Shown here one piece after another: positions 16,605-26,100 of a stretch of 64,000 nucleotides of DNA (position 1 is the first letter of the stretch; every line of letters starts with the position of its first letter). The position numbers and the translations under genes were made by a program. The notes under the pieces are model-generated. The model ran no database searches. It saw only the letters and a program-made list of their open reading frames with translations, and was not told the DNA's origin. The DNA lies in contig JACJYV010000005.1 in the NCBI GenBank assembly GCA_020635905.1, positions 62,001 through 126,000 of the forward strand, written 5' to 3'. The DNA comes from Bacteroidia bacterium. GTDB taxonomy: Bacteria; Bacteroidota; Bacteroidia; J057; JADKCL01.

Positions 16605-17240
16605 CTAAAAAACCTCGTCTTCGCTCCCGGTCTGTCCCGTTTCACGGTCTCCAAAAAAGCTGTATTCCTCCAGGCGATCGGCCAGGAGAGTCATGAGATG
16701 AATGACGTTTTCCATCCGGGTGGGGCTGTTAAGGGCAAAAGGTTCGGTGTAGTAAATCCAGTTTTTTTTGAGCTCAAGGTCGCCCGTTCCGCCCGTTTTG
16801 AGCCAGATCTGACTGATAAGTTCCCGGGCTTCCAGGTTGAGTATCCAGTCGAGCAGCTGGTGGTCAGGGCTGGTGATGCGGTGCGCCCGGTCAAATTTGG
16901 CATCTCCCGTGGAAAAATCCCTGGCATTGAATGCCTTTTCAATTCCGTAAAAAACGGGCGCTTTTTGGATTCTAACCCTGAATCTGCCCGGATTTTTGAT
17001 GTTAAGGCTTACCTGAGTTGCCTGGGGGTCGGGCGTTCCATTCATGGCCTGGCCGAGATCAAGTCTCAATTTCCTGCCTTTATACAGACCTCCAATTTGT
17101 GGGTGACGGAGGTGCATAGGACGGTAATCTCCAGGCAGGTAACTCAGTCCCAGGCTTTTAGCCAGGAGAGCCATCCTGGACTCTAACTTTTTGGCCACAA
17201 AACCGGGATCACCTATTGGGCTGGATTGCTGGTTGGACAT
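16605..17240 (-). CDS. paralogue array member 6, unknown function
   Basis: 211 residues, no signal peptide or membrane segment. The array signature is clear: MALLAKSLGLSYL, RHPQIGGLYKGRKLRLDL, LNIKNPGRFRVRIQ, FSTGDAKFDRAHRITSPD, LISQIWLKTGGTGDLELKK, MENVIHLMTLLADRLEEYSF. It ends with the acidic-aromatic tail GSEDEVF. Starts 30 bp after member 5. The STGDxxFD...S-D core reminds me of a widespread but uncharacterised domain in other phyla. I cannot verify this by search. Confidence 0.75.
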   Translation of the reverse strand: MSNQQSSPIGDPGFVAKKLESRMALLAKSLGLSYLPGDYRPMHLRHPQIGGLYKGRKLRLDLGQAMNGTPDPQATQVSLNIKNPGRFRVRIQKAPVFYGIEKAFNARDFSTGDAKFDRAHRITSPDHQLLDWILNLEARELISQIWLKTGGTGDLELKKNWIYYTEPFALNSPTRMENVIHLMTLLADRLEEYSFFGDRETGQTGSEDEVF

Positions 17241-17270
17241 GATTCAATTTACGGTTTGGGCAGGAATTTT

Positions 17271-17930
17271 CTAAAAATGTTCCTCCATATCCTGTTGAAA
17301 TTCCGTCTGAACGGGTCCGGACAAGGGTTCGCGGGCCTCCATGCGGCGGGCCAGGTGGCCCATCAGTTCCACCAGATAATACAGGCGTTTCACGCTGAAC
17401 TGGCGGGTATATTCGACAAAATGCTGGCGATCGGGCAAGAGGACCAGTTCGCCCCGTGACTGGGTTTCTACCCAGATTGTATCCATTAAGCTCAAAGCCC
17501 GGGGATCGAGCAGGTTGACCATCCAGTTGCGGTCGCTGGCCCGCACCAGAAAATCATCGTCCAGGGAGCCCTTTCCCAATTCCACCTGGCGATGGCTGAG
17601 AAATCGGGTAAGTGGTTGCAGAAATCCCGCTCTTTTGATGGAAAACCACTTTTCGTTCGGGTTATCCACGGCCACCTGCACAAAAACACCCACTCCCCTC
17701 CCTTCTATTTCACTGAGAATTTTCTCCTCGCCCCCATCCATGGTAAACTTTATTCTGACCTGATTGCCCTGAAAATCACCCATGATGACGGGAAATACCA
17801 CGCCTTTGCCGTGGTGATTGTCTTCATCGCCATACACCATCGTCAGGCCAAGGCGCTCGGCCAAATCACGGCAGCGATTTTCAAGGCTGACGAATGCAGT
17901 ATTTCGGGTTTTTCGGGTCTGATTTTGCAT
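17271..17930 (-). CDS. paralogue array member 5, unknown function
   Basis: 219 residues from ATG 17930, which lies 1 bp after the TGA of member 4 (the frame is open higher but overlaps that gene). Signature blocks: CRDLAERLGLTMVYG, FPVIMGDFQGNQVRIKF, VAVDNPNEKWFSIKRAGF, GKGSLDDDFLVRASDRNW, LMDTIWVETQSRGELVLLP, YYLVELMGHLARRMEAREP. Ends DMEEHF (acidic residues then a terminal Phe). Soluble. Translation is probably coupled to member 4. Confidence 0.75.
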   Translation of the reverse strand: MQNQTRKTRNTAFVSLENRCRDLAERLGLTMVYGDEDNHHGKGVVFPVIMGDFQGNQVRIKFTMDGGEEKILSEIEGRGVGVFVQVAVDNPNEKWFSIKRAGFLQPLTRFLSHRQVELGKGSLDDDFLVRASDRNWMVNLLDPRALSLMDTIWVETQSRGELVLLPDRQHFVEYTRQFSVKRLYYLVELMGHLARRMEAREPLSGPVQTEFQQDMEEHF

Positions 17931-17931
17931 T

Positions 17932-18630
17932 TCAGAAATAATTCTCGTTGTCCTGCGCCTGGCCCGAAGCACTGTCGGACTGCTGGGTGGAATAATCACC
18001 GTTGCTGAGGGCTACGCTGAGGGCACTCATCAGGATGAGCACCTGCTTCATGCGGGCAGTCTGGATCATGGAGTTCATGAAACCGTTCTCCACATATTTC
18101 AGACGATTTCCCTGCAATTCCAGATTCCCGGCAGGCTTTCTTTCCACCCAAACCCGCATCATCTGGTCACGGATGGGGTCACTGAGCAGGCTGGTAAAAA
18201 AGCCTTCGTCATTGGATTTGAGGATAAATTCCTTGTCAAATTCGGGATCTCCCACCTGGATATCCTGTCCGCCAAAAACTTTCCCGATTTTGGTCAGGAA
18301 ATTTTCCTTGAGAATCTTGAAGGTCTTGCGACCCGGGTTGTAAACGGTCAGATCAGCCGCAGTCCAGAATTGCTGGTGCTTGCCTGAGCCTGTTTTGTAA
18401 AAATAAACCGTGACATCGCTTTCGCCCAGTTTTCCCCGGATCGTGGGATAATCAGGCCGAAAGCTGAAAGCTTTGGGTTCGACCAGATAAGCCTCCAGGC
18501 CCATTTCGTCGGCCAGTTTTTGCACCTGCTCGTTGAGGCGCTTGAATGTGTTTTTGCTGATGGCAAAGGCAATCACAAAAATGAGGCCTATAAAGCCTGC
18601 CATGAATACTAATCCAATTAATCCTTCCAT
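17932..18630 (-). CDS. paralogue array member 4, membrane-anchored, unknown function
   Basis: 232 residues. An N-terminal transmembrane segment (MEGLIGLVFMAGFIGLIFVI) is followed by the array domain: LNEQVQKLADEMGLEAYLV, RPDYPTIRGKLGESDVTVYF, LTVYNPGRKTFKILKENF, the clearest core IQVGDPEFDKEFILKSNDEG, MMRVWVERKPAGNLELQGN, a closing helix QVLILMSALSVALSN, and an acidic/polar end QDNENYF. The single hydrophobic segment without a cleavage site suggests an anchor rather than export. 20 bp after member 3. Confidence 0.78.
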   Translation of the reverse strand: MEGLIGLVFMAGFIGLIFVIAFAISKNTFKRLNEQVQKLADEMGLEAYLVEPKAFSFRPDYPTIRGKLGESDVTVYFYKTGSGKHQQFWTAADLTVYNPGRKTFKILKENFLTKIGKVFGGQDIQVGDPEFDKEFILKSNDEGFFTSLLSDPIRDQMMRVWVERKPAGNLELQGNRLKYVENGFMNSMIQTARMKQVLILMSALSVALSNGDYSTQQSDSASGQAQDNENYF

Positions 18631-18650
18631 TGTGGGTGGTGTTTTGGTGG

Positions 18651-19328
18651 TTAAAAATAATCTCCCTGAAATTCACTTTCTCTTTCCTGTCGGGCATTCA
18701 GAAGCCTGTTTTGCATACTGACGCCCAGCTTTTCCATCATGGTAACTGCATCCAGCAGGTGCTGAACCTGTTTTTCCTCTCTGGCATGCCAGGGAAGGGC
18801 ATAAATGATCTCCTTTCCACGAAGAAATATGCGGGCTCCCGGGTTGAATTCGAACAAGGGCTCCAGGCCCTGCTTTATTTCAGGGGTGATAATTGCACTC
18901 AAAAATTCCTGATTCCCGCTTTTGAAAACCAGTTTTTTGTGCGCTTCGCCCTGGCCTGGTTCCAGATAGTGCCCTTTGTTGAAGAATTTCCCAATGGCAT
19001 GGATCACGTTATTCCTCAGGATGTTGAATTCGTTTCTTTCGGGATTCTCAACGGTCAGGCGAATGGTTGTGTGATAACTGGTTTCCTCGCTGCTTTTGGA
19101 CTGGGAAAGCACTATACTTAAAGGCATGCCCAGGGTGCGGCCTGAAAGCCGGGGATAATATGGGTTTCGATCAAAAATACGGGGTTCGCAGATTTCAATC
19201 CCGATTCCCAGGCGACGGGCCAGGTCTTCCATCCTGCGGTTGAGCTTTTTCATTCGCTCCATGGAAACACCACGGACAAACGTGTAAAAGCCTGTTGTCA
19301 GGGCCAATATGGTGAGGAAAAGGATCAT
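18651..19328 (-). CDS. paralogue array member 3, membrane-anchored, unknown function
   Basis: 225 residues, with a short N-terminal hydrophobic segment (MILFLTILALTTGFYTFV). Then MEDLARRLGIGIEICEP, NPYYPRLSGRTLGMPLSIVL, LTVENPERNEFNILRN, EAHKKLVFKSGNQEFLSAI, LEPLFEFNPGARIFLRGK and HLLDAVTMMEKLGV. Ends with EFQGDYF. The GD..FD core is weaker than in member 4. Together with member 4 it is one of two array proteins with an anchor, and they are adjacent and similar in length. Confidence 0.75.
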   Translation of the reverse strand: MILFLTILALTTGFYTFVRGVSMERMKKLNRRMEDLARRLGIGIEICEPRIFDRNPYYPRLSGRTLGMPLSIVLSQSKSSEETSYHTTIRLTVENPERNEFNILRNNVIHAIGKFFNKGHYLEPGQGEAHKKLVFKSGNQEFLSAIITPEIKQGLEPLFEFNPGARIFLRGKEIIYALPWHAREEKQVQHLLDAVTMMEKLGVSMQNRLLNARQERESEFQGDYF

Positions 19329-19390
19329 GAACCGTTAATATTTCCCGTAAAAATACGACACTTATCGTTTTAAGTTCCCTTTGCAGAGCA

Positions 19391-19930
19391 CTATTTTAGC
19401 CATTTTACCCGATCTGCCACCCTTGAAAGCAAGTCCAGCACCCGCAGGGCGCGTTGGAGGGAATCAGGCGTGTACACAATCCAGGGAAGTTCCAGTTCGA
19501 GCAGCTCGCCTTTCAGACTGAAGTGGGAAAACTGCTGATGGTCCCAAAAGGATAAAAGTTCCTCCTGAAAATCGGGGGTGAGGATCTGAAAAAACTGGCT
19601 TTGATGGCTGCTTTTGACGTTGATTTTGGGAGAATTTACACTTTCGAGGTAATTTTCGCCTGATTCCACCTGAAAAAAGAGGGCCGTGGGATTTTGGATT
19701 TGAAGTCGAAATACAGTGGAATGATACCAATCCCCTGTGCCCTTTCCCAGCAGATCTGTGATCTCTTCCTGAAACGCACGGATCACGATTTTTCGCCCCC
19801 TGAAATGTCCAAATACTTTGGGATAAAACAGGCGGTGATCGCTTTCAGCCACCATTTCTTTCCATTTCAGGCCCAGACCATGAGCCAGAGCAAATGAGAA
19901 TTTATTGATTTCATCAACGGGTAGCAGCAT
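19391..19930 (-). CDS. paralogue array member 2, shortest and most diverged
   Basis: 179 residues, soluble. Array features are recognisable but degenerate: FSFALAHGLGLKWKEM, FYPKVFGHFRGRKIVIRAF, LQIQNPTALFFQVES, SHQSQFFQILTPDFQEELLSF, FSLKGELLELELPW and LRVLDLLSRVADRVKWL. It ends directly after the closing helix and lacks the acidic-aromatic tail. Gaps of 62 and 66 bp on either side contain nothing recognisable. The frame is uninterrupted and no stop-codon damage was seen, so it may be functional. Confidence 0.68.
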   Translation of the reverse strand: MLLPVDEINKFSFALAHGLGLKWKEMVAESDHRLFYPKVFGHFRGRKIVIRAFQEEITDLLGKGTGDWYHSTVFRLQIQNPTALFFQVESGENYLESVNSPKINVKSSHQSQFFQILTPDFQEELLSFWDHQQFSHFSLKGELLELELPWIVYTPDSLQRALRVLDLLSRVADRVKWLK

Positions 19931-19996
19931 TTGCAGGGGGAGATTTGAACCTGATCAGATCTTTGGTTTTGGAGGATTCAGTTGAATTTTTCACTT

Positions 19997-20653
19997 TCAA
20001 AAGAACATTTCCTCTTCAGAATCATCTGCCCTGGGGTTGACCTGGTCCAGATTGCCCATTTCGATCCTGTGCGCCACTTTGGCCAGAAAACGGATCACAC
20101 GATCCGTTTTTTCCATCATATATTCACTGTCCACCACCCCGTTCAGATCAAATTCCAGAAAATCGCCTTTGAACAGGAAGTTAAAAGAGCGGGATTTGTC
20201 CCAGGCCAGGTCAAAATCAGCCTCCATCTGCTGATCAAAGAGATTTTCCAGGACTAAACGCTTATTGGTATTAATTTTGAAGCGATCCAGAATATTTTTT
20301 CCAGCGGAAAATATGGGGGGTGGATACATTTCGAAGAAATATTTGGGCCTGGCTGCGCACAAAGTTCTGACCCGGATATAATATTCTCCATCCCTCCCCT
20401 CTTCTGGATAGCCTCTGATGCCCCGCACCACCACCTTGCGGCCGTCAAAAATGCCGTAGCACTTGCAGAGAATATCATCTGAACCAAAAAAGCTTGACCT
20501 GGGAAATTCCAGCATGAAGCCAAAACGGAGGGCCAGTTCTTCCATCCAGACCTTCACTTTTTGGGACGAATGGCCAAAAAAATTTACGAAAAAGCCGGGT
20601 TCCTCCTTCGGGGGAAGTGGTTCCAGGGGTTCGTTTCGGTCAAATTCGGGCAT
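19997..20653 (-). CDS. paralogue array member 1, unknown function
   Basis: 218 residues, soluble, with a Pro-rich start (EPLEPLPPKEEPGFF). Array blocks: VWMEELALRFGFMLEF, CKCYGIFDGRKVVVRGI, a strand block before RPKYFFEMYPPP, KINTNKRLVLENLFDQQME, FLFKGDFLEFDLNG, and VIRFLAKVAHRIEMGNL. The end is DSEEEMFF, the strongest acidic-plus-Phe tail in the set. It begins 4 bp after the polytopic membrane protein, so the two are surely cotranscribed. Confidence 0.73.
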   Translation of the reverse strand: MPEFDRNEPLEPLPPKEEPGFFVNFFGHSSQKVKVWMEELALRFGFMLEFPRSSFFGSDDILCKCYGIFDGRKVVVRGIRGYPEEGRDGEYYIRVRTLCAARPKYFFEMYPPPIFSAGKNILDRFKINTNKRLVLENLFDQQMEADFDLAWDKSRSFNFLFKGDFLEFDLNGVVDSEYMMEKTDRVIRFLAKVAHRIEMGNLDQVNPRADDSEEEMFF

Positions 20654-20657
20654 AATT

Positions 20658-21398
20658 TTACCAGAAAAAAGGAATTTTCTTGCCTATGCGATACACATGA
20701 AACATGAAGGCGGCCATGGGCAACAGAAAGGAAATGATCACCCAGAAACGGTTGCGCTTGCCCCGAAAGTACTCTTCCACCAGGTAAGGGACGAACATCA
20801 CAGACAGGGCCACCAGGAAAAGCAGCCCAAATACAGGCAGATTGTGCAGATAAGCCATGTGACTCAGGATGCGGCCCTCCTCCAGCAGGTAAAATTCCCA
20901 CACGCACAGGTAGCCCACAGCGATGTAAAGGAAGATAAATATTTCGCCCAGCCAGACCCGGGCAGGCGATATTTTGGCCCCTTCTGTACTTTCTGGATTC
21001 ATGAGGGTGGACCGCACCCAAAATTCCTTCAAAACGGCATAAATCACCACCACCACCAGGGTAAAGTCTGTGCTGTTGAGCCAACCCAGACCGGCGAAAG
21101 CCAGCAATCCCAGGCCACCTGAAACGGCAATACGGGGCAAAAATGACAATTTGAGCCAGATGGGCACCTTGCCGGTCATGGCGACGCGGCGGGAGTAAAT
21201 GAAGTGGGTTTTGTACCAGATACCCGAGTATTCCAGAAAAAAAGCCAGAATCAGGGAAAGTCCCAGGTAAAAGTGGAAATCCTCGTTGTCGCCAAAGGAA
21301 TTGAAGACCTCGGGGGGTACCAAAAAGATATAAAGCCCTAAGATCCAGTTGAAAATCTGGATTTTGTTGTAATAAAGGAAGAGCGAAAATTTACTCAT
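20658..21398 (-). CDS. polytopic membrane protein heading the paralogue operon
   Basis: 246 residues with about seven hydrophobic segments (near residues 12-30, 42-60, 82-105, 110-126, 150-170, 187-207, 220-236) and no recognised catalytic motif. Aromatic and charged loop residues (EYSGIWYKTHF, EFYLLEEGR) are notable but not diagnostic. It is the first gene of the minus-strand run and abuts array member 1 (4 bp), which suggests the soluble and anchored paralogues act with or at this membrane protein. I cannot name a family. No clear promoter consensus was found upstream; a TAATTTG about 25 bp before the ATG is one base short of the -7 consensus. Confidence 0.7.
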   Translation of the reverse strand: MSKFSLFLYYNKIQIFNWILGLYIFLVPPEVFNSFGDNEDFHFYLGLSLILAFFLEYSGIWYKTHFIYSRRVAMTGKVPIWLKLSFLPRIAVSGGLGLLAFAGLGWLNSTDFTLVVVVIYAVLKEFWVRSTLMNPESTEGAKISPARVWLGEIFIFLYIAVGYLCVWEFYLLEEGRILSHMAYLHNLPVFGLLFLVALSVMFVPYLVEEYFRGKRNRFWVIISFLLPMAAFMFHVYRIGKKIPFFW

Positions 21399-21891
21399 GG
21401 GGTGCCTGCCGCGGTTTTCAGGTTCAAATTACAAATTTTTGGGAATCCCGACCGGGATTTTCAGGAGAGTTTGTGGGGAATGGGGTTGGATGAGGGGAGG
21501 GAATTTAGTAAGGTAAAATTATTTAAGGGGTGGCAGGCTTTAAAAAAATTTGAATTTAACCAACCTGGCCTTCCATTCGTCCCATCCTTCCCCTCAAGTT
21601 TCAATCCCAAAAAGATGGCGTAAAAAGGGTACATTTTGGCGATTTACATGTCATACCTGAATTTTAATTGCTATTCCGCCTGATTTTTAATAAATTAGGT
21701 CCAGTAGAATTAATCCTGAAGAGAACACACGATATTATTGCTTTTTAATTATTAAGTCAGTTATCCCTTTGGCCACAACGTGGCACGGCTGTTATTTATT
21801 CAAATTTTGAGTATTTGCCAGGGATAAGATTTTATTGCTATCAGGCGATTTTAAGCTCTGTTCGATTCGTTAACCACTAATTTTTTTCACT
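21399..21891. other. divergent intergenic region (493 bp)
   Basis: Separates the minus-strand paralogue operon from the plus-strand secreted repeat protein; no gene seen. It contains a small inverted repeat AATCCCGACCGGGATT near 21443-21458, another GCCACAACGTGGC at 21772-21784, and, overlapping the latter, TGGCACGGCTGTTATT at 21781-21796. That last site matches the -24 half of a sigma-54 promoter (TGGCACG) but lacks the -12 GC. No good TTTG-N20-TAnnTTTG was found on the plus strand. Confidence 0.5.
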
Positions 21892-23100
21892 ATGAAGAAA
21901 GCTAAATTTTCATTTGTAATTGGCTTTGCCTTCCTCGTGACAGTCCTGTACTGTCCGGATGGCTATAGCCAGAGCCCCCAAAATGTCCCCAGCGAAGTTG
22001 AGGTCATGCCGGACGGGTTCCCAACCTTCATCAACACAGGGAATCCTGAAGTTGACCAGTCTGACTACCAAAAAGCCAAGGAAGACTGGATTGCAAGCCA
22101 TCCTGATGCCTATAAGGCCATGTCGGGAGAGGGCGGAAAAAATGGCGTCTCAGGCCAGAAATCAGACCAGGCCAATGTTCACCTGGCCGACCAAACCCCT
22201 GAAAGGCAAGCCTTTATCAAAGCTCACCCCGAAATGTTTTCGGTGGACAAGGATGGCACCATCCACATGAAGGGCGAAGCCACTTCCGTGGCAGAAGACA
22301 GCAGAACCACGGAAAAATCCGCCTCAAAGGCTTACCAGCCTAAATTGAAGACTGAGCAACTTCCTGCCCAGGCAAAAAACGCCCTCGACATCAATAATCC
22401 CGCGGTCAGAGCCCGGGTTGAAAATGAATTGTTCCAACCCAACCAAACTGCGCAAAAGCAGGCCAACCATGTAGCATCAGCAGGAAACCAGACCCATGAT
22501 CTGGACAATCCCCTGGTGAAAGAGCGGGTGGAAAATCAACTCCGCAACGGAAATCAGACCCATTCCCCCACTCCATACCAGGCCCGCATCGCAACCCGCG
22601 ACCTGCCTGCACAGTACCAGGCCACGGCCGACATCGAAAACCCCGAAGTACGGGAGAGAATTGAAAACCAGATCTTTAGCGGCAAATCAGTTTCGTCGAA
22701 TGTAAGCGAAAAACTCGTCGACGCAGGTCGGGCCACCCTGACCCAAACCTTTACTCAACGCCTTTCAGAAAATCAAATTCCTGCTCAATACAAAAGGGGA
22801 GTTGATTTTGAAAATCCTGCCGTTCGCAATCGCATTGAAACTGACATCCTGAACGGAAAAGGAATTCAACCTGCTCAAAATAAAGCGGAAACTCCTGACC
22901 TTCAGGTGGCAGCGGTACGTGAGCGCCTGGAAAAAAGCACCAACCAACCCACGAGTGGATATACCCCCCGTTTGGACACCCGGCAAATTCCGAAGGAATT
23001 GCAACAGGCATCTGATATTAATGTGCCTGCCGTAAGGGAAAGAATTGAGAATTCTGTCCTGAACCAATACAATACCAATCAAGGTAAAGGTTCCAAATAA
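21892..23100 (+). CDS. secreted short-repeat protein (NPxVRxRIEN repeats)
   Basis: 402 residues with a signal peptide (MKKAKFSFVIGFAFLVTVLY, then a GYSQ cleavage region). Two related N-terminal units read KAKEDWIASHPDAYKAM and ERQAFIKAHPEMFSVDKDGT. From residue ~147 on there are about six copies of a roughly 34-residue unit. Its best forms are YQPKLKTEQLPAQ, then DINNPAVRARVENELF, and YQARIATRDLPAQ, then DIENPEVRERIENQIF; the last is YTPRLDTRQIPKE, then DINVPAVRERIEN. The units are predicted helical and rich in Q/N and charge. I do not recognise a named family. The giant GEVED protein starts 29 bp downstream, so an operon and a shared surface role are likely. Confidence 0.78.
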   Translation: MKKAKFSFVIGFAFLVTVLYCPDGYSQSPQNVPSEVEVMPDGFPTFINTGNPEVDQSDYQKAKEDWIASHPDAYKAMSGEGGKNGVSGQKSDQANVHLADQTPERQAFIKAHPEMFSVDKDGTIHMKGEATSVAEDSRTTEKSASKAYQPKLKTEQLPAQAKNALDINNPAVRARVENELFQPNQTAQKQANHVASAGNQTHDLDNPLVKERVENQLRNGNQTHSPTPYQARIATRDLPAQYQATADIENPEVRERIENQIFSGKSVSSNVSEKLVDAGRATLTQTFTQRLSENQIPAQYKRGVDFENPAVRNRIETDILNGKGIQPAQNKAETPDLQVAAVRERLEKSTNQPTSGYTPRLDTRQIPKELQQASDINVPAVRERIENSVLNQYNTNQGKGSK

Positions 23101-23129
23101 TTTATCCCCTCAACATAATTGATATTTAC

Positions 23130-26100
23130 ATGAAAACTATAAATACATTATCAAAAGGACGTTCGTTCCCTGGGATGAGTGGGAGACTTGCCTGGCTGGC
23201 TGGTTGCTTCGCGCTCATTCTTGCGGGCACATTCTTTTCGAATAATCTCAATGCCCAGACCTATTGCACCACGGGTCTTTACTCGACCGGCTGCACATTT
23301 GGAGACATGATTGATAACATCAGCATTTCCACCCTGAACCAGACCTCCACAGGCTGTACTGGCGGCACAGGAATTGCAGATTATACCTCAATAAGTGTTC
23401 CGTTTACCCCTGGAAACAGCTACCCCTACACCATCACTTCCCAGTACAGTTCGAGCCAGAACGCAGCCTGGTGGATTGACTTCAATAACGATGGTGATTT
23501 TGACGACTCAGGTGAATTTCTGGGTTCAGCCTCAGGCGGTCTGACCATCTCAGGATCGGTCACCATTCCCTCAGGAGCTGCCTCAGGCAATCACAGGATG
23601 CGGGCCAGGGTGATTTATTCCTCCACCCCAACTGCAGGCTCTTCCTGTACTTCCTACTCGTTCGGGGAAGCGCATGATTATACTGCCGTGGTTACCGGAA
23701 TTACCCCGACTTACTGCACCTCAGGCCTTTACACAACTGGCTGCACCTTTGGTGACATGATCGACAACATCAGCATTTCCACCCTGAACCAAACCGGAAC
23801 TGGTTGCACAGGCGGAACCGGAATTGCGGATTATACCTCCATTTCAGTTCCTTTTACCCAGGGAACCAACTATCCCTTTACGGTTACTTCTCAATACAGC
23901 TCCAGCCAAAACGTGGGTTGGTGGATCGACTTCAATGACAACGGAGATTTTGGGGATGCAGGCGAATTCCTGGGTAACACCTCAGGCGGTCTGACCATGT
24001 CTGGATCTATTTCCATTCCCTCAGGAGCTGCCACCGGCAATCACAGAATGCGGGTCAGGGTGGTTTATGCCAATTCCCAATCCTCGGGCTCTTCCTGCAC
24101 CAGCTTTACCTTTGGTGAAACGCACGACTACACCGCGAGCATTTCGGGCGTGAGCACCCCAACCTACTGCACTCCCACCTATTCCTTTGGCTGCTCTTCG
24201 GCCGACTACATCAATAATTTCTCCACCACAGGAGGCAGCACCAACATCAGCAACCTGAACTCAGGTTGTAACGGTAACACCAATAACTACATCTACTACA
24301 GCACTTCCACGGTAACCCAAACCGCGGGCGGATCCTTCAACTTTTCAGTCCAGTCCGGATCTTCCTGGGGACAGGGTTTCCATATCTGGGTGGATTGGGA
24401 CAATGATGGTTCGTTCACAGGTCCGGGAGAAGATGTCTGGAATTCAGGCTCTTCCTCCACTTCTGCTTTCAGCGGCTCCATTACCGTTCCTTCCGGGACC
24501 TCTCCAGGTCTGAAGCGGATGCGGGTAAGGTGTGCCTATGGCACCGTGCCTACCGATCCCTGCGGCAATAACTCATTTGGTGAAACAGAAGATTATAATG
24601 TAAGTGTGGGGAGCGTTACCCAAAACTATTGCACCCCCACCTATTCATTTGCCTGCTCTTCTGCAGACTACATCAATAACTTCTCCACCACGGGTGGCAG
24701 CACCAATATCAGCAACCTGAACTCAGGTTGTAACGGTAACACCAACAACTATATCTACTACAGCACCTCCACCGTTACCCAAACCGCAGGCAGTTCCTTC
24801 AGCTTTACCGTTCAGTCGGGATCTTCCTGGGGACAGGGTTTCCATATCTGGGTGGATTGGGACAATGATGGATCGTTTACAGGTCCGGGAGAAGACGTCT
24901 GGAATTCAGGCTCTTCCTCCACCTCTGCCTTCAATGGCACCATTACCATTCCGTCCGGAACTACGCCAGGTCTGAAGCGGATGCGGGTAAGGTGTGCCTA
25001 TGGCACCGTTCCTACCGATCCCTGTGGTAATAACTCTTTTGGAGAAACAGAAGATTATAATGTGGATGTGGTGAGCAATACCCAAAATTATTGCACGCCT
25101 ACCTACTCAAATGCCTGCTCCTCTGCAGACTACATCAATAACTTCTCCACCACGGGTGGCAGCACCAACATCAGCAACCTGAATTCAGGTTGTAACGGTA
25201 ACGCCAACAACTACATCTACTACAGTACCTCCACCGTTACCCAAATTGCGGGTGGCTCCTTCAGCTTTACCGTTCAATCAGGATCTTCCTGGGCCCAGGG
25301 CTTCAGGATCTGGGTTGACTGGGATAATGACGGTTCCTTTACCGGGCCCGGCGAAGATGTCTGGAACTCAGGCACCTCCTCCACTTCCGCCTTCAGCGGC
25401 ACCATTACGGTCCCGACGGGTACTGCTTCTGGTCAGAAAAGGATGCGGGTAAGATGCGCCTATTTCACCGTTCCAACTGATCCATGTGGTAATTACTCCT
25501 TTGGAGAAACGGAAGATTATAATCTAAATGTCTCCGCTCCGGTCAGCTACTGCACCCCGAGCTACACCAATGCATGTGTCAGCGATGACTACATCAACAA
25601 CTTTTCAACCACGGGTGGCTCGACCAACATCAGCAACCTGAACTCTGGTTGTAACGGAAATGCCAATAACTACATCTTCTACAGCAGCATGGCCGTTACC
25701 CAGATTCCTGGGGCCTCCTTCAACTTCACGGTTCAGTCAGGCTCAGCCTGGAGCCAGGGCTTCCGCATCTGGGTTGACTGGAATAACGACGGATCATTCA
25801 CAGGTCCCGGTGAGGATGTCTGGAATTCAGGCAGTGTTTCTACCGCACCCTTCAACGGAACTATCACCGTACCCGTAGGAACCTCCCCAGGCACCAAACG
25901 GATGCGGGTAAGATGTGCCTATTTTGTGGTTCCAACCGATCCCTGTGCCAATTATTCCTATGGAGAAACGGAAGATTACAACTGCGTGGTTGGCAATCCT
26001 CCCTCCTACTGTACCAGCTCCCTTTACGGCAGCTCCAACTGCTCTTTCGGGGATGACATTGATGACATTTCAATTTCTACCCTGAACCAGGTTGGAACCG

